A stretch of DNA of 11,799 bases from Chloroflexota bacterium (GTDB taxonomy: Bacteria > Chloroflexota > Anaerolineae > B4-G1): contig QMOC01000020.1 of NCBI GenBank assembly GCA_003648085.1, positions 1 to 11,799 of the forward strand. Reading direction: 5' to 3'. Below are positions 1 to 7,283 of the stretch, piece after piece; positions within the stretch are counted from its first letter, which is position 1, and every line of letters begins with the position of its first letter. A program made the position numbers and the translations under genes. Under the pieces are notes generated by a model. That model was not told where the DNA came from. It did not search any database and saw only the letters and a list, made by a program, of their open reading frames with translations.

Positions 1-2149
1 CCTGCTCTTCAACCAGCCGCCGGTACACCCCTTGCTCTCCACTGCCCACCGGCCCACCTAACGCCAGGATACCGATCCAATGGTCAACCTGTGCCTTTGC
101 ATTCTGTGTAACCGCTTTGAAGGACTCGGCCAGGTCAATTACTGCCCGTAGCAGCACCTCCTGACGCTCCAGATCAAGCAGATAGTTCTCGGCGGCAATG
201 TACTCATCTTGAGAACGTACTGCCGTGTGGCGTAGCCGGTCAAGCAACCCGGTGGCATCACGGTTGTCGAGCATGACCTGCTTTGTCACCGCCACGTCAT
301 CGCGGGCCAGGGCCACTTCGTTATCGGCCGTCCAGACCTTGACCACTTCGCGCATGAAACTCGCGAACTCGTCGAAACTCTGAATGACCCATCCCAGCCA
401 TTCCTGCACGTAGGGCAACTTCCCCTGTTTGGCGATCAGCGGATCGTCAGTGACGCCATTGAGCAGATCGGTCATTCTCTCTGCCAGTAGGTTGCGGAAA
501 CGTTGCACGTTGCGGTTCTTGTAGGTTTCCAATCCCTTCTGAAGTTCACCGGGCACTTTGCGTCCGCCGGCTTCCTCCCGGCCAAGCAGTCGTTCGCGGA
601 CTCTCTGCACGTCCCGAGCGATCCGATCGGCGGCGGAGTGGAAATCATCTCGATAGACTTTGCTGTTCTGCACTTCGGCGATCATTGAGATTTCCATTGC
701 CTTCTGGATGTCATTGGCCGTCTGGGCGATGACATCGTCTTGCTCGACCGGCAGCACCCAGTTGATTAACTCAACTCCCAGTGCTGCAATGTCGCGTACA
801 TATTCAGGGTCTCGAGTGCGGCCGGAGCCCAGCACCTCTACAACCTGCTGGTTAAAGTGCAGGTTCAACGTGCCGGCCCGGGACTTGTTCATTGAAAGAA
901 AATCAATTGCCTCCTCGCGTGGCGGGTTACGGTTCTCACGGTTTCCCGCGCTACTGACGCTCAAAGCACCGGCGGCATCCTCCTCGATGGTGAGCAGCCG
1001 GTCTCGCAGAAATTCCAGTGCGAGTTTGTATGTGTTGCGTTCGATAATATCCACCACCGGCAGGATAAAGGTATAGGTACCCAGGCTGCTGTACAGGGCC
1101 GTCCCTGCTTCCTGAGGAGATCTGGCGATCTCCTGCTGCGCCTTTGCAATCTCGTTGGCTACGTTCTTGTAATGCTGTGCGAAGGCATCACCGGTTGCCG
1201 GGTCCAGCAGCGCCGTCATACACTCTGCTACGGCCGGAAAGACCCCGAATTTGGGAGTCACCCCTTTCAAGCTCAACCTGGGGCGCACAGAGTCGATCAA
1301 GTAGCAACTGTCAAACAGTTTGCTGGTGTGGATGCTATGGTACACGGCTAAAGGCTCCCTGTGCTCCTCCGTGTAGTAGATAGGGTACTCACGATCGAAG
1401 ACCAACGAGAAACGGTCCAGTTCCCGCATAGCAGCGAAGGCGTTGGGCATAATGTCCTGGATGTCAATCACTGGCTCAAACGTGTTCTGAAGCACGATGA
1501 AGCCCCGGATGGCAAAGTGGATTCCGGCGCGTTCGGCCAGTTTGCGGGCAATGTGCGCGATGTCAATGAACATGCCGGAGCCGGTACCACCGGCAATTGA
1601 GCACGTGATGTAAATCTCAACCGGCTGCTGCCTTCCCGTGGCATTGAGCACCTCGGTGATGGCCGTTTCAATCTTACCCAGAATCTTGGGGGTTCCGGTG
1701 GCAAGATCGTAGAACACCGCCATCCGGCCAAACGGCCGGCGTTGGCCAGCACCCTTGGAGATTTCATACGCATCGTCGGGGTAATAATCCTGGTAGATAT
1801 CACCCTGTAGCCACGAACCGATGTGTGGGAAGGTGATGCGCTTGCCGGTCTGGGGATCTGTCAGTTTACCTGCAATACCCTGGCAGATCTTTTTTATGTT
1901 ACCTCCCAGATAGACGAATTCACCCGTACTCAAGGTCACGTTGCCGACCTGGGCCCGTTCCTCCTCCAATTTACTCCCCGCTTCAACGGCGGCCTCCGTC
2001 TTCTCACCAGTCGTGTCGAAGGCGAGTAGCCTGACCATGGGGGGAACCTCGCCGTAGGTGTCCAGCAGGTTCTTCTTGAGATAAGTGAGCACCCACTGCC
2101 CGGTGCCTCCCAGGCCGATCACAACAGCAGGATTTGCAACTGCAGCCAT
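1..2149 (-). CDS. Tubulin/FtsZ-superfamily GTPase (Tubulin_2-like), C-terminus off the left edge
   Basis: The frame is open from an ATG at 2149 to the window edge (716 codons), so the C-terminus is missing. The N-terminus gives VVIGLGGTGQWVL (GxGGTG at residues 12-17), a Rossmann-type first nucleotide loop. Residues 183-193 read CSIAGGTGSGM, the tubulin signature loop (GGTGSG at 187-192) that binds GTP phosphates in FtsZ and tubulins. A later NAFAAMRELDRFS stretch fits the bacterial tubulin-like family (PF13809 type). The GTPase part occupies roughly the first 330 residues. The rest is charged, probably alpha-helical and much longer than an FtsZ tail. There is no signal peptide, so it should be cytosolic. 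The gene starts 10 bases after the vWA stop codon and its RBS touches that stop, so translational coupling is likely. Established context: an FtsZ-like family linked to vWA proteins was proposed to act in membrane remodelling. Family assignment is confident; its job in the cell is inference. Confidence 0.9.
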   Translation of the reverse strand, partial: MAAVANPAVVIGLGGTGQWVLTYLKKNLLDTYGEVPPMVRLLAFDTTGEKTEAAVEAGSKLEEERAQVGNVTLSTGEFVYLGGNIKKICQGIAGKLTDPQTGKRITFPHIGSWLQGDIYQDYYPDDAYEISKGAGQRRPFGRMAVFYDLATGTPKILGKIETAITEVLNATGRQQPVEIYITCSIAGGTGSGMFIDIAHIARKLAERAGIHFAIRGFIVLQNTFEPVIDIQDIMPNAFAAMRELDRFSLVFDREYPIYYTEEHREPLAVYHSIHTSKLFDSCYLIDSVRPRLSLKGVTPKFGVFPAVAECMTALLDPATGDAFAQHYKNVANEIAKAQQEIARSPQEAGTALYSSLGTYTFILPVVDIIERNTYKLALEFLRDRLLTIEEDAAGALSVSSAGNRENRNPPREEAIDFLSMNKSRAGTLNLHFNQQVVEVLGSGRTRDPEYVRDIAALGVELINWVLPVEQDDVIAQTANDIQKAMEISMIAEVQNSKVYRDDFHSAADRIARDVQRVRERLLGREEAGGRKVPGELQKGLETYKNRNVQRFRNLLAERMTDLLNGVTDDPLIAKQGKLPYVQEWLGWVIQSFDEFASFMREVVKVWTADNEVALARDDVAVTKQVMLDNRDATGLLDRLRHTAVRSQDEYIAAENYLLDLERQEVLLRAVIDLAESFKAVTQNAKAQVDHWIGILALGGPVGSGEQGVYRRLVEEQ

Positions 2150-2152
2150 TTT

Positions 2153-2160
2153 CCTCCTCC
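2153..2160 (-). promoter_or_regulatory. Strong RBS of the tubulin-like gene, touching the upstream stop codon
   Basis: On the minus strand GGAGGAGG lies 3 to 6 bases before the ATG at 2149. Its first base is shared with the last base of the TAG stop (2160-2162) of the vWA gene. This fixes the tubulin-like start and suggests coupled translation of the pair. Confidence 0.8.
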
Positions 2161-5087
2161 TATATTTCGTATCGGAATTGGTAGCGTTCGTCTTCGTTCG
2201 TGCGTTGTCCTTTGACTATCAATATATTCTGCCCTCTTTTTGCATACATTGTACCGTGGGCAACCTCCTTCCCCTTTAGATTATAGGCCCAAATCTCCAC
2301 ACCTTCGATAAGTTGATCGCCACGCCTTCCTTTCTTGGCCACACGCCGAACCTTGATGCGCCTCAATTGCAGCGAGGCGCCGATCTGCTTTCCTTTCAAT
2401 ACCATCCAATGACGGCGCTTTGTCCTGCTCAGCAAGTCATCATCAATGACTCTACCGCCGATCACTTCTGCGATCAGTTTACCTTTAACCGCCGGCAGGC
2501 GCCAATTCAGGATTGTACGCCCGATCGGGTACGCTATCGAGAGCGCTACGACCGCGATTCCGAACCACCACAGGATGGGATACAGGAGGGGGTCATTGCG
2601 CTGAAACACTACTGTGCGTGGTGGCCATGCACCCTCGGTAGGCACACCGCCGCGAATCGCCCCATCAAGGCGCACGGTGGCTGTGTACTGCCCCGGCTCG
2701 ACCAGGTCGGGTACATCGGCCCCAAACACCTGCCCTTTTCCAGATACATCTTGCAGGTTAACGTGCCATGCCTGCCCGTCTGGACCTTCGATCTCTAAGG
2801 TGAATAGCTGATCAGGGGGAGTGATGAAGAATTCCTCTGCACGGGCAGGTTGGTTTCCGTGCCGCAGCTCGACACGTACGGGCATAGGCTGTCTCGCAAA
2901 GGGCAGGAGTGGCGGCAAATACCAGTAATGAAGTGGGTAGGTCGGCTCAGGCTCTTCCTCATCGGGTGACAGTACAAAGAAGTAGGGCAAGTTAGGGCTG
3001 ACATTGATCTCTCGATGGGCTACAAAGGCCGCCTGAACCGGTTCGCCCGCTCTTAAGTTCGTATACCCGATAATCTCCAGCGAGTGTGGTGACGGATCCT
3101 CGAGCACCCAGTTTACTGTGGAAAAGTAGCGGCCTGGTTGCTGAGCAGGTGAGAGCGCTGCTTCTTCAACAGAACCATCAGGACGTATCAACCTGACCAC
3201 TATATCCAGCGGATAGTTCGGATCAACTTCCACAGGCTCATCGTTGGAGTCGCGAAGTTCCAACTCCACCATACGCAACGGAGCCAGAGCCGGATAGTTG
3301 GGCCCTGGTGAGTAGACGTACACGTTCTCGGTTGTCTCGAAAACCGTCTGATACTCGAACAACTCTGCGTCAGCATCATCCCGCAACGCCACAGTGAGAG
3401 AATACGGTCCCGTTTCACCGAGGAAGAACGGTTCGTCAACCCGGTAGTTACCGCTATCCCACTGTGGAGATGGCAGCTCCGCTATCTCCCCTGAGGGGGT
3501 CTGTGCGCTTAGATCCACAGACCAAGGTGTGTCTTCCGGCACACCAATCGGATTCCCATCAGGATCAACAAACCCTAAAACCAACTCTGTGACGGGGCCA
3601 TAACGCAGGTATGGCTGACCAGGAGCAAGGATTTCCACCTGCGGCGCATATACCGGAATCTGAAAGTTACTTTCGAACAGAGGGAGCACAAGTGAATCCT
3701 GAGTGAATGTGAGACAACGTCGTAATTCGGGAGTAGGTGTCAGGACTGTAGAGACCTGCACCCTTAGAGTATAGGGACCAGGAATCAACGGCAACACGGG
3801 GATGACCGAGATATACTCGCCTATACCCGTCTGCTGAAAGTCAATCCTCTGATGAGAACCATCGGGCATGGTTAAATGTCCTTTCATCACAATAGGATAT
3901 CCGGGCAGCTCATCTATTGGCTTCCCGTTCGAGTCCAGCAATCCGAGTTCGAAGCGCATAGGAAGATTTTCAGGATGTGGGCCCGAGGGATTCTTTATCC
4001 ACAGCTGATTGAAAATGGGCTGCACAAAAACATCCACCTGCCCTGTTCCCTCACGAGCACTCTGCCAGCAACCGGGGTCAGGGTTGGAAATCTCGTACAT
4101 CTCATCCCGCGTGTTCCCCTCAGGTGTCTCTGTGCAAGTGACGTTGATTACATCTGCATCCCATTTCCTTTTATCGTAACAGTCAACATTGACCAGAGTA
4201 GCATCGGGGCGACGTAGGGTTATCCGTGCTTCTGGGTTATACTTGAAGAAACTAAAGGAAACAGAGCGTGCATACGGTTGGATAAAATGATAACCCAGTA
4301 CCGAGACCTGGCAATAGTCCGCAGGCTTATCAGGATTCAGAAACGGGCACACCAGCCGTACTATCTCTCGATTCATCTCCTCCACAGAAGAAACGCGCAC
4401 GGCGTGGCCCGGACCAGCGACGTCCTCCCAGCGGCTTTTGACCTGAGGCCAGTACCGGTTAGCATCGTCAATGCCTATTATGTACAGGGTGAAGAGTGAA
4501 AGTTCTGCATCACAATAGTCTGTCAGCTCCTCGAAGTAGTCGGCATAAGTGTAGGGATTCTCTACTCGCTCAGCTCTTGCGTCGTAGGGACCTCCGTCGG
4601 TAATTAGCACAATCAAGCGCTGGCGAGTATCGCTTTCGAGTTCCGCATCAGTCGCAGCCGGAAACACCTGGCGGACGAGTTCTAAGGCGGATATGAAACT
4701 TGTGTTCCCCAGATTCTCGGCGACAATGGCATTCTTGGCATCCGAAATAATATCCGCATCCTCGAGTGAGGTTAGAGGTACTAATATATGTGTTTTGCCT
4801 GGAGAGCCGAAGCCGACGACGACAACTCGATTGGTGCGTTCAGGGTGGACAGAATTTCCATCGAACGCCATGTAGTCTATGAGATACTGAGCGGTTTGGA
4901 CACGCCGCTCCGTAGGATCAGTAGCCCTATATCCGGCCGATCCACTCATGCTGCCCGATTGGTCCAAAAGGATGATCAGGTCAACACCTGGAGATGGCGG
5001 AGCCTGGGCTCCTGCAATTGGTAGGCCCGCCGTGGAGAAGGTCACGAGAGCCAGCACGAACAGGAATGCTAATGATTTGAAGCGCAT
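2160..5087 (-). CDS. Secreted, membrane-anchored vWA-domain protein with beta-sandwich modules and a cytosolic tail
   Basis: 975 aa from the ATG at 5087. I prefer this start to an in-frame codon at 5120 because GGGAGGT sits 7 bases upstream and the signal peptide then begins at once (MRFKSLAFLFVLALVTF, probable cut after AQA at residue 29). The vWA domain spans about residues 35-250 with a complete metal-ion-dependent adhesion site: D42-Q-S44-G-S46, T129 in GNTSF and D164 in LITDGG. Residues about 260-820 hold several beta-sandwich-like modules, recognised by recurring G-x-Y strand ends such as GPYTLRVQV, GPYSLTVAL and GQYTATVRL. One transmembrane helix lies near 834-858 (YPILWWFGIAVVALSIAYPI), followed by a basic cytosolic domain of about 115 residues. 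Expected topology is N-terminus outside, C-terminus inside. It is the middle gene between the HTH gene and the tubulin-like GTPase, so the tail is a plausible docking site for that GTPase (inference). The ligand of the vWA domain is unknown. Confidence 0.9.
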   Translation of the reverse strand: MRFKSLAFLFVLALVTFSTAGLPIAGAQAPPSPGVDLIILLDQSGSMSGSAGYRATDPTERRVQTAQYLIDYMAFDGNSVHPERTNRVVVVGFGSPGKTHILVPLTSLEDADIISDAKNAIVAENLGNTSFISALELVRQVFPAATDAELESDTRQRLIVLITDGGPYDARAERVENPYTYADYFEELTDYCDAELSLFTLYIIGIDDANRYWPQVKSRWEDVAGPGHAVRVSSVEEMNREIVRLVCPFLNPDKPADYCQVSVLGYHFIQPYARSVSFSFFKYNPEARITLRRPDATLVNVDCYDKRKWDADVINVTCTETPEGNTRDEMYEISNPDPGCWQSAREGTGQVDVFVQPIFNQLWIKNPSGPHPENLPMRFELGLLDSNGKPIDELPGYPIVMKGHLTMPDGSHQRIDFQQTGIGEYISVIPVLPLIPGPYTLRVQVSTVLTPTPELRRCLTFTQDSLVLPLFESNFQIPVYAPQVEILAPGQPYLRYGPVTELVLGFVDPDGNPIGVPEDTPWSVDLSAQTPSGEIAELPSPQWDSGNYRVDEPFFLGETGPYSLTVALRDDADAELFEYQTVFETTENVYVYSPGPNYPALAPLRMVELELRDSNDEPVEVDPNYPLDIVVRLIRPDGSVEEAALSPAQQPGRYFSTVNWVLEDPSPHSLEIIGYTNLRAGEPVQAAFVAHREINVSPNLPYFFVLSPDEEEPEPTYPLHYWYLPPLLPFARQPMPVRVELRHGNQPARAEEFFITPPDQLFTLEIEGPDGQAWHVNLQDVSGKGQVFGADVPDLVEPGQYTATVRLDGAIRGGVPTEGAWPPRTVVFQRNDPLLYPILWWFGIAVVALSIAYPIGRTILNWRLPAVKGKLIAEVIGGRVIDDDLLSRTKRRHWMVLKGKQIGASLQLRRIKVRRVAKKGRRGDQLIEGVEIWAYNLKGKEVAHGTMYAKRGQNILIVKGQRTNEDERYQFRYEI

Positions 5088-5094
5088 GTTCAAG

Positions 5095-5101
5095 ACCTCC
5101 C
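5095..5101 (-). promoter_or_regulatory. RBS that decides the vWA start
   Basis: The minus strand reads GGGAGGT, 7 bases before the ATG at 5087. No comparable site precedes the upstream in-frame alternative at 5120, so the protein should begin MRFKSLAF. Confidence 0.75.
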
Positions 5102-5184
5102 TACGGAGAGTGTATTGCAACGCCTTGTGAAACTGGGCATATTGGAAGAAACGCGGGTTCGCTCTGGGCTTCGCACTGTATCAG

Positions 5185-5218
5185 TACAAAGGGATGCTCC
5201 ATACAAAGAGATGCTCCA
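5185..5218. repeat. Two tandem 17-bp units between the HTH and vWA genes
   Basis: TACAAAGGGATGCTCCA (5185-5201) is followed directly by TACAAAGAGATGCTCCA (5202-5218), with one mismatch (position 5192 against 5209). The pair lies about 100 bases upstream of the vWA start and just past the HTH stop, in a 147-base gap. It could be a direct-repeat operator bound by the HTH protein or simply a local duplication. No clear promoter was found next to it. Confidence 0.6.
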
Positions 5219-5234
5219 TTGAAACGCGAGTGGT

Positions 5235-5459
5235 TCAAGGCTCAGTATGGGGGGCAGCCGGGTCTGCTTCAACCAGTCGCTGCATAGACTCATCTCGCAG
5301 CCACTCATCTATCAATTGTCTCTTAAACCGCCACGCCCGCCCCACTTTCACTCCCGGTATCTCCCCAGCCTGCGCTAGTTTGTATACCGTGGCCTCGGCC
5401 AACCGGAGATACTGGGCCACCTCCTGCACGGTCATAATCTCATTCTCAGTCGCTTCCAT
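5235..5459 (-). CDS. Small excisionase-family helix-turn-helix DNA-binding protein
   Basis: 74 aa from the ATG at 5459, with GAGGAGG at 5468-5474 (8 bases upstream). Residues 9-54 match the winged MerR/excisionase-type HTH family (HTH_17 / excisionase DNA-binding type): MTVQEVAQYLRLAEATVYKL forms the HTH, followed by the typical wing GVKVGRAWRFKRQLIDEWL. The family length is usually 60-80 aa, so this is a full-length member. Members serve as phage or plasmid excisionases or as small transcription regulators. No integrase or other mobile-element gene is present, so a local regulator is more likely. It is the first gene of the leftward set and faces the sigma factor gene across a 257-base divergent region, so it may control either direction (inference). 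The short C-terminal tail after residue 58 is probably disordered. Confidence 0.85.
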   Translation of the reverse strand: MEATENEIMTVQEVAQYLRLAEATVYKLAQAGEIPGVKVGRAWRFKRQLIDEWLRDESMQRLVEADPAAPHTEP

Positions 5460-5621
5460 CTTGATAACCTCCTCGCCCGCCCTGCCCCCACCGCGGGGAA
5501 AAAAGTGAGAGGACGGTAGAGTAACGATCCACAGATGAACATTCTTGAGCGGTTGTGCCTCTTCTCATAAACAAAGCATCACATCCCCCTATATATAATA
5601 ATGCAAAATGACCCCCATTTC

Positions 5622-5631
5622 TTTCATGAAA
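5622..5631. promoter_or_regulatory. Perfect 10-bp palindrome, possible operator
   Basis: TTTCATGAAA is its own reverse complement and lies 19 bases upstream of the rightward -35 box, between the two divergent genes. Its position suits a regulator binding site, but a palindrome this short can occur by chance in AT-rich DNA. Confidence 0.3.
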
Positions 5632-5640
5632 AAAGCCGAG

Positions 5641-5660
5641 TTTTGTCGATTTGACCAAAA
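5641..5660. promoter_or_regulatory. Imperfect inverted repeat over the -35 box, possible operator
   Basis: TTTTGTCGATTTGACCAAAA has outer arms TTTTG/CAAAA and inner TC/GA pairs if one C is bulged. It covers the TTGACC -35 element of the sigma operon, so a bound protein would block that promoter. The call rests on symmetry and position only. Confidence 0.3.
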
Positions 5661-5679
5661 TTTTAAGATTTGGTATCAT
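5651..5679 (+). promoter_or_regulatory. Sigma70-type promoter of the sigma/anti-sigma/CHAT operon
   Basis: TTGACC (5651-5656) and TATCAT (5674-5679) are separated by exactly 17 bases. Transcription would begin near 5686, giving a leader of about 30 bases with the GGAG site at 5705-5708. A TATAAT at 5699-5704 is too close to the ATG to leave room for a leader with an RBS. The housekeeping-like motif suggests the operon is not driven only by its own sigma factor. Confidence 0.6.
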
Positions 5680-5716
5680 TAGACAAACCTTATCCATCTA
5701 TAATGGAGTTGAGATT

Positions 5717-6559
5717 ATGTCTCTATCACCGTTTGACCACTCTGAACTTGTTCTCCTGGGTGCCCGGGCTCTGGAGTGGGTGTGGGACGGTGATGGCATC
5801 CGTCCCCCGAAACAGGAGCGGGAGATACACATTGAGACCCTCGCCGACATCCTCCAGACCAACCTCTCCAATGGGCGCTGGCGCCACGCCGCGAGAGTGG
5901 ATGGGGCGGCGCGGCCCAATAGCCCCGAACTGCAACGCTACGCCGTGCGAGTGGCCACACACTATTGGGCCGAGCGCGAACGAATGGCAAGGCTCGCTGC
6001 CAGGGATTGGGATTTGTGGGAAGAGCTGCACGGCCAACTGCTGAAGAGTGCCTACCACGTGCTCCGCGATCACTTCGGGTTGTCGCACCCTGTGGCTTAT
6101 GAGCGGGCGAATGATTATGCCCAGGAGTCATGTGAACTGATCTTCCGCGGTCGCTACCCTTTTGACGTCCCCTTCCATGCCTGGGCTACCCGCGTGCTGC
6201 TCAACTGCATCCACGCCGGAGAGGGACGCTCAACTGACCTGCTGGATCGCGGCACGTTCGTCGAGCCGGCCCCGGCGGATGCGCAGGAGTTCGAACTGAT
6301 TGACGAGATGTGCTGGTTCGAGAGCGAGCAAAGTCTATGGCGCTGGGAGGTCCGGGAAGTGTTGTGGGATGCTATCCAGCAACTGGCCAGCCCGGCACAA
6401 CAGCAGGTGATCATCCAGGATTTCTGGTACGGGCAGTCCAGCACTGAGATCGCGCAGGAACTGGGCAAGACTCCCCAGGCCGTATATAATCTCCGCCACC
6501 AGGCGCTGGCCTCGCTCAAGGCAATCCTGGAGCCACAGCGATACCTGTTTGCTCCTTGA
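5717..6559 (+). CDS. Sigma-70-family RNA polymerase sigma factor, ECF-like with an N-terminal extension
   Basis: 280 aa from the ATG at 5717, with GGAG 8 bases upstream. A TTG at 5651 in the same frame is rejected because it forms the -35 box. Region 2 is seen at about residues 97-175: an amphipathic start (WEELHGQLLKSAYHVL), then ANDYAQESCELIFRGRYPF and VPFHAWATRVLLNCI, matching the core-binding and -10-recognition helices of ECF factors. A variable linker follows, and region 4 lies at about 212-272, with the HTH SSTEIAQELGKTPQAVYNLR and a final helix. Region 3 is absent, as in ECF factors. The first 95 residues precede region 2 and are not part of a minimal ECF factor, making this protein longer than the usual 170-200 aa. 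It likely directs RNA polymerase to specific promoters and is held by the product of the next gene, 23 bases downstream. Confidence 0.85.
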   Translation: MSLSPFDHSELVLLGARALEWVWDGDGIRPPKQEREIHIETLADILQTNLSNGRWRHAARVDGAARPNSPELQRYAVRVATHYWAERERMARLAARDWDLWEELHGQLLKSAYHVLRDHFGLSHPVAYERANDYAQESCELIFRGRYPFDVPFHAWATRVLLNCIHAGEGRSTDLLDRGTFVEPAPADAQEFELIDEMCWFESEQSLWRWEVREVLWDAIQQLASPAQQQVIIQDFWYGQSSTEIAQELGKTPQAVYNLRHQALASLKAILEPQRYLFAP

Positions 6560-6582
6560 GGGGCGGGACCGGATGGCGTAGT

Positions 6583-7278
6583 ATGGAACCACAATCGTTG
6601 AAATGTGCTGAGGTCAACGACTTGCTCGATATGGTCGTCACCGATGAACTGGCCGGTGTGGACGTGGGGGTGCGGTATCCGGCGGTGATGGCGCACCTCC
6701 AACATTGTGACCGTTGCCGTACTATCTACACCTTGCTGCGCGACACGCTCCAGCCGAGAGAGGAAACGCCGTTGCCTCCCTCTGCTCCCGTCCCCCCGCC
6801 CAACCTCTCTTTCCTCGACACCGAAGAGGAGAGCCCCTGGCGCCGAATCGTCCAGGACCCATCCTTGCTTTTCCCCCTCACCTTTGAAATCGCCCGCAAC
6901 TTCATCCGGCGGGCCTTGTGTGGCCCAAGACTGGCATCGGTGCGCGGTGGACTCGAAGCCTACGGCGAGCGGCGGACGCTGTTGCTCGCCGATTGGGTCA
7001 CCACCGAACAGGGCGATTGGATCGTCGAGGTCACCGCCCACCGGCGGGCCGATCGGCCGGAGGTGCTGGAACTGGAGGCACGGCTGGTGAGCGACGAGCC
7101 GCTGCCGCCCGGCCTGCACGTGGCCCTCTCCTGGGCTGACCAGCACCTGTCGGCCCCAGTGGATAATGAGGGGGCCGCGCGCTTCCACGACCTGCCCCTC
7201 TCTCACCTGATCGAGCCCCAGTCCGGCGCGATCAAGGATGACCTGACCATCACCTTTCAACCTATTGCGAAATCGTAA
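6583..7278 (+). CDS. Zinc-binding anti-sigma-like protein (ZAS motif), apparently cytosolic
   Basis: 231 aa from the ATG at 6583. A TTG at 6556 overlapping the sigma stop (TTGA) would add nine residues but has no RBS nearby. The start is moderately certain: only a weak GGATGG lies upstream. The N-terminal 50 residues carry C8 and H38-x3-C42-x2-C45 (HLQHCDRC), the spacing of zinc-binding anti-sigma domains such as RsrA and ChrR. A proline-rich linker follows at about 60-72. The C-terminal part, from about residue 85 on, starts with a helix (SLLFPLTFEIARNFIRRAL) and then appears beta-rich. I do not recognise this part. No transmembrane helix is visible, unlike many anti-sigma factors. Its place directly after the sigma gene and before a CHAT protease suggests it binds the sigma factor and may be a protease substrate (inference). 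Confidence 0.75.
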   Translation: MEPQSLKCAEVNDLLDMVVTDELAGVDVGVRYPAVMAHLQHCDRCRTIYTLLRDTLQPREETPLPPSAPVPPPNLSFLDTEEESPWRRIVQDPSLLFPLTFEIARNFIRRALCGPRLASVRGGLEAYGERRTLLLADWVTTEQGDWIVEVTAHRRADRPEVLELEARLVSDEPLPPGLHVALSWADQHLSAPVDNEGAARFHDLPLSHLIEPQSGAIKDDLTITFQPIAKS

Positions 7279-7283
7279 TCCCA

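Larger units (their letters stand above)
5460..5716. other. AT-rich divergent control region between the HTH and sigma genes
   Basis: This is the only divergent gap in the window and it is clearly more AT-rich than its surroundings, especially 5581-5705 (for example ATATATAATAAT at 5591-5602). It contains the RBS sites of both flanking genes, a rightward sigma70-type promoter, a 10-bp palindrome and an imperfect inverted repeat. A leftward promoter for the HTH/vWA/tubulin set is expected here. The TATATA/TATTAT stretch at 5592-5600 is a candidate -10 box, but I could not find a convincing -35 box for it. Confidence 0.6.

Noticed and set aside
2313..2798. Plus-strand open frame of 161 codons opposite the vWA gene
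   Set aside because: It is antisense to a well-supported signal-peptide/vWA/transmembrane protein and shows no RBS.
5235..5459. HTH gene as an excisionase of an integrated element
   Set aside because: No integrase, attachment-site repeats or phage genes are present in the window. The family also includes ordinary small regulators.
5446..5697. Minus-strand open frame of 83 codons upstream of and overlapping the HTH gene
   Set aside because: It runs through the AT-rich control region and over the HTH start and RBS in another frame, with no domain.
5699..5704. TATAAT as the -10 box of the sigma operon
   Set aside because: It is only 12 bases before the ATG, leaving no room for the RBS in the transcript. 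The TTGACC-17-TATCAT pair fits better.
5651..5716. TTG start at 5651 for the sigma factor
   Set aside because: This TTG forms the -35 box of a well-spaced promoter and has no RBS. The ATG at 5717 has GGAG 8 bases upstream.
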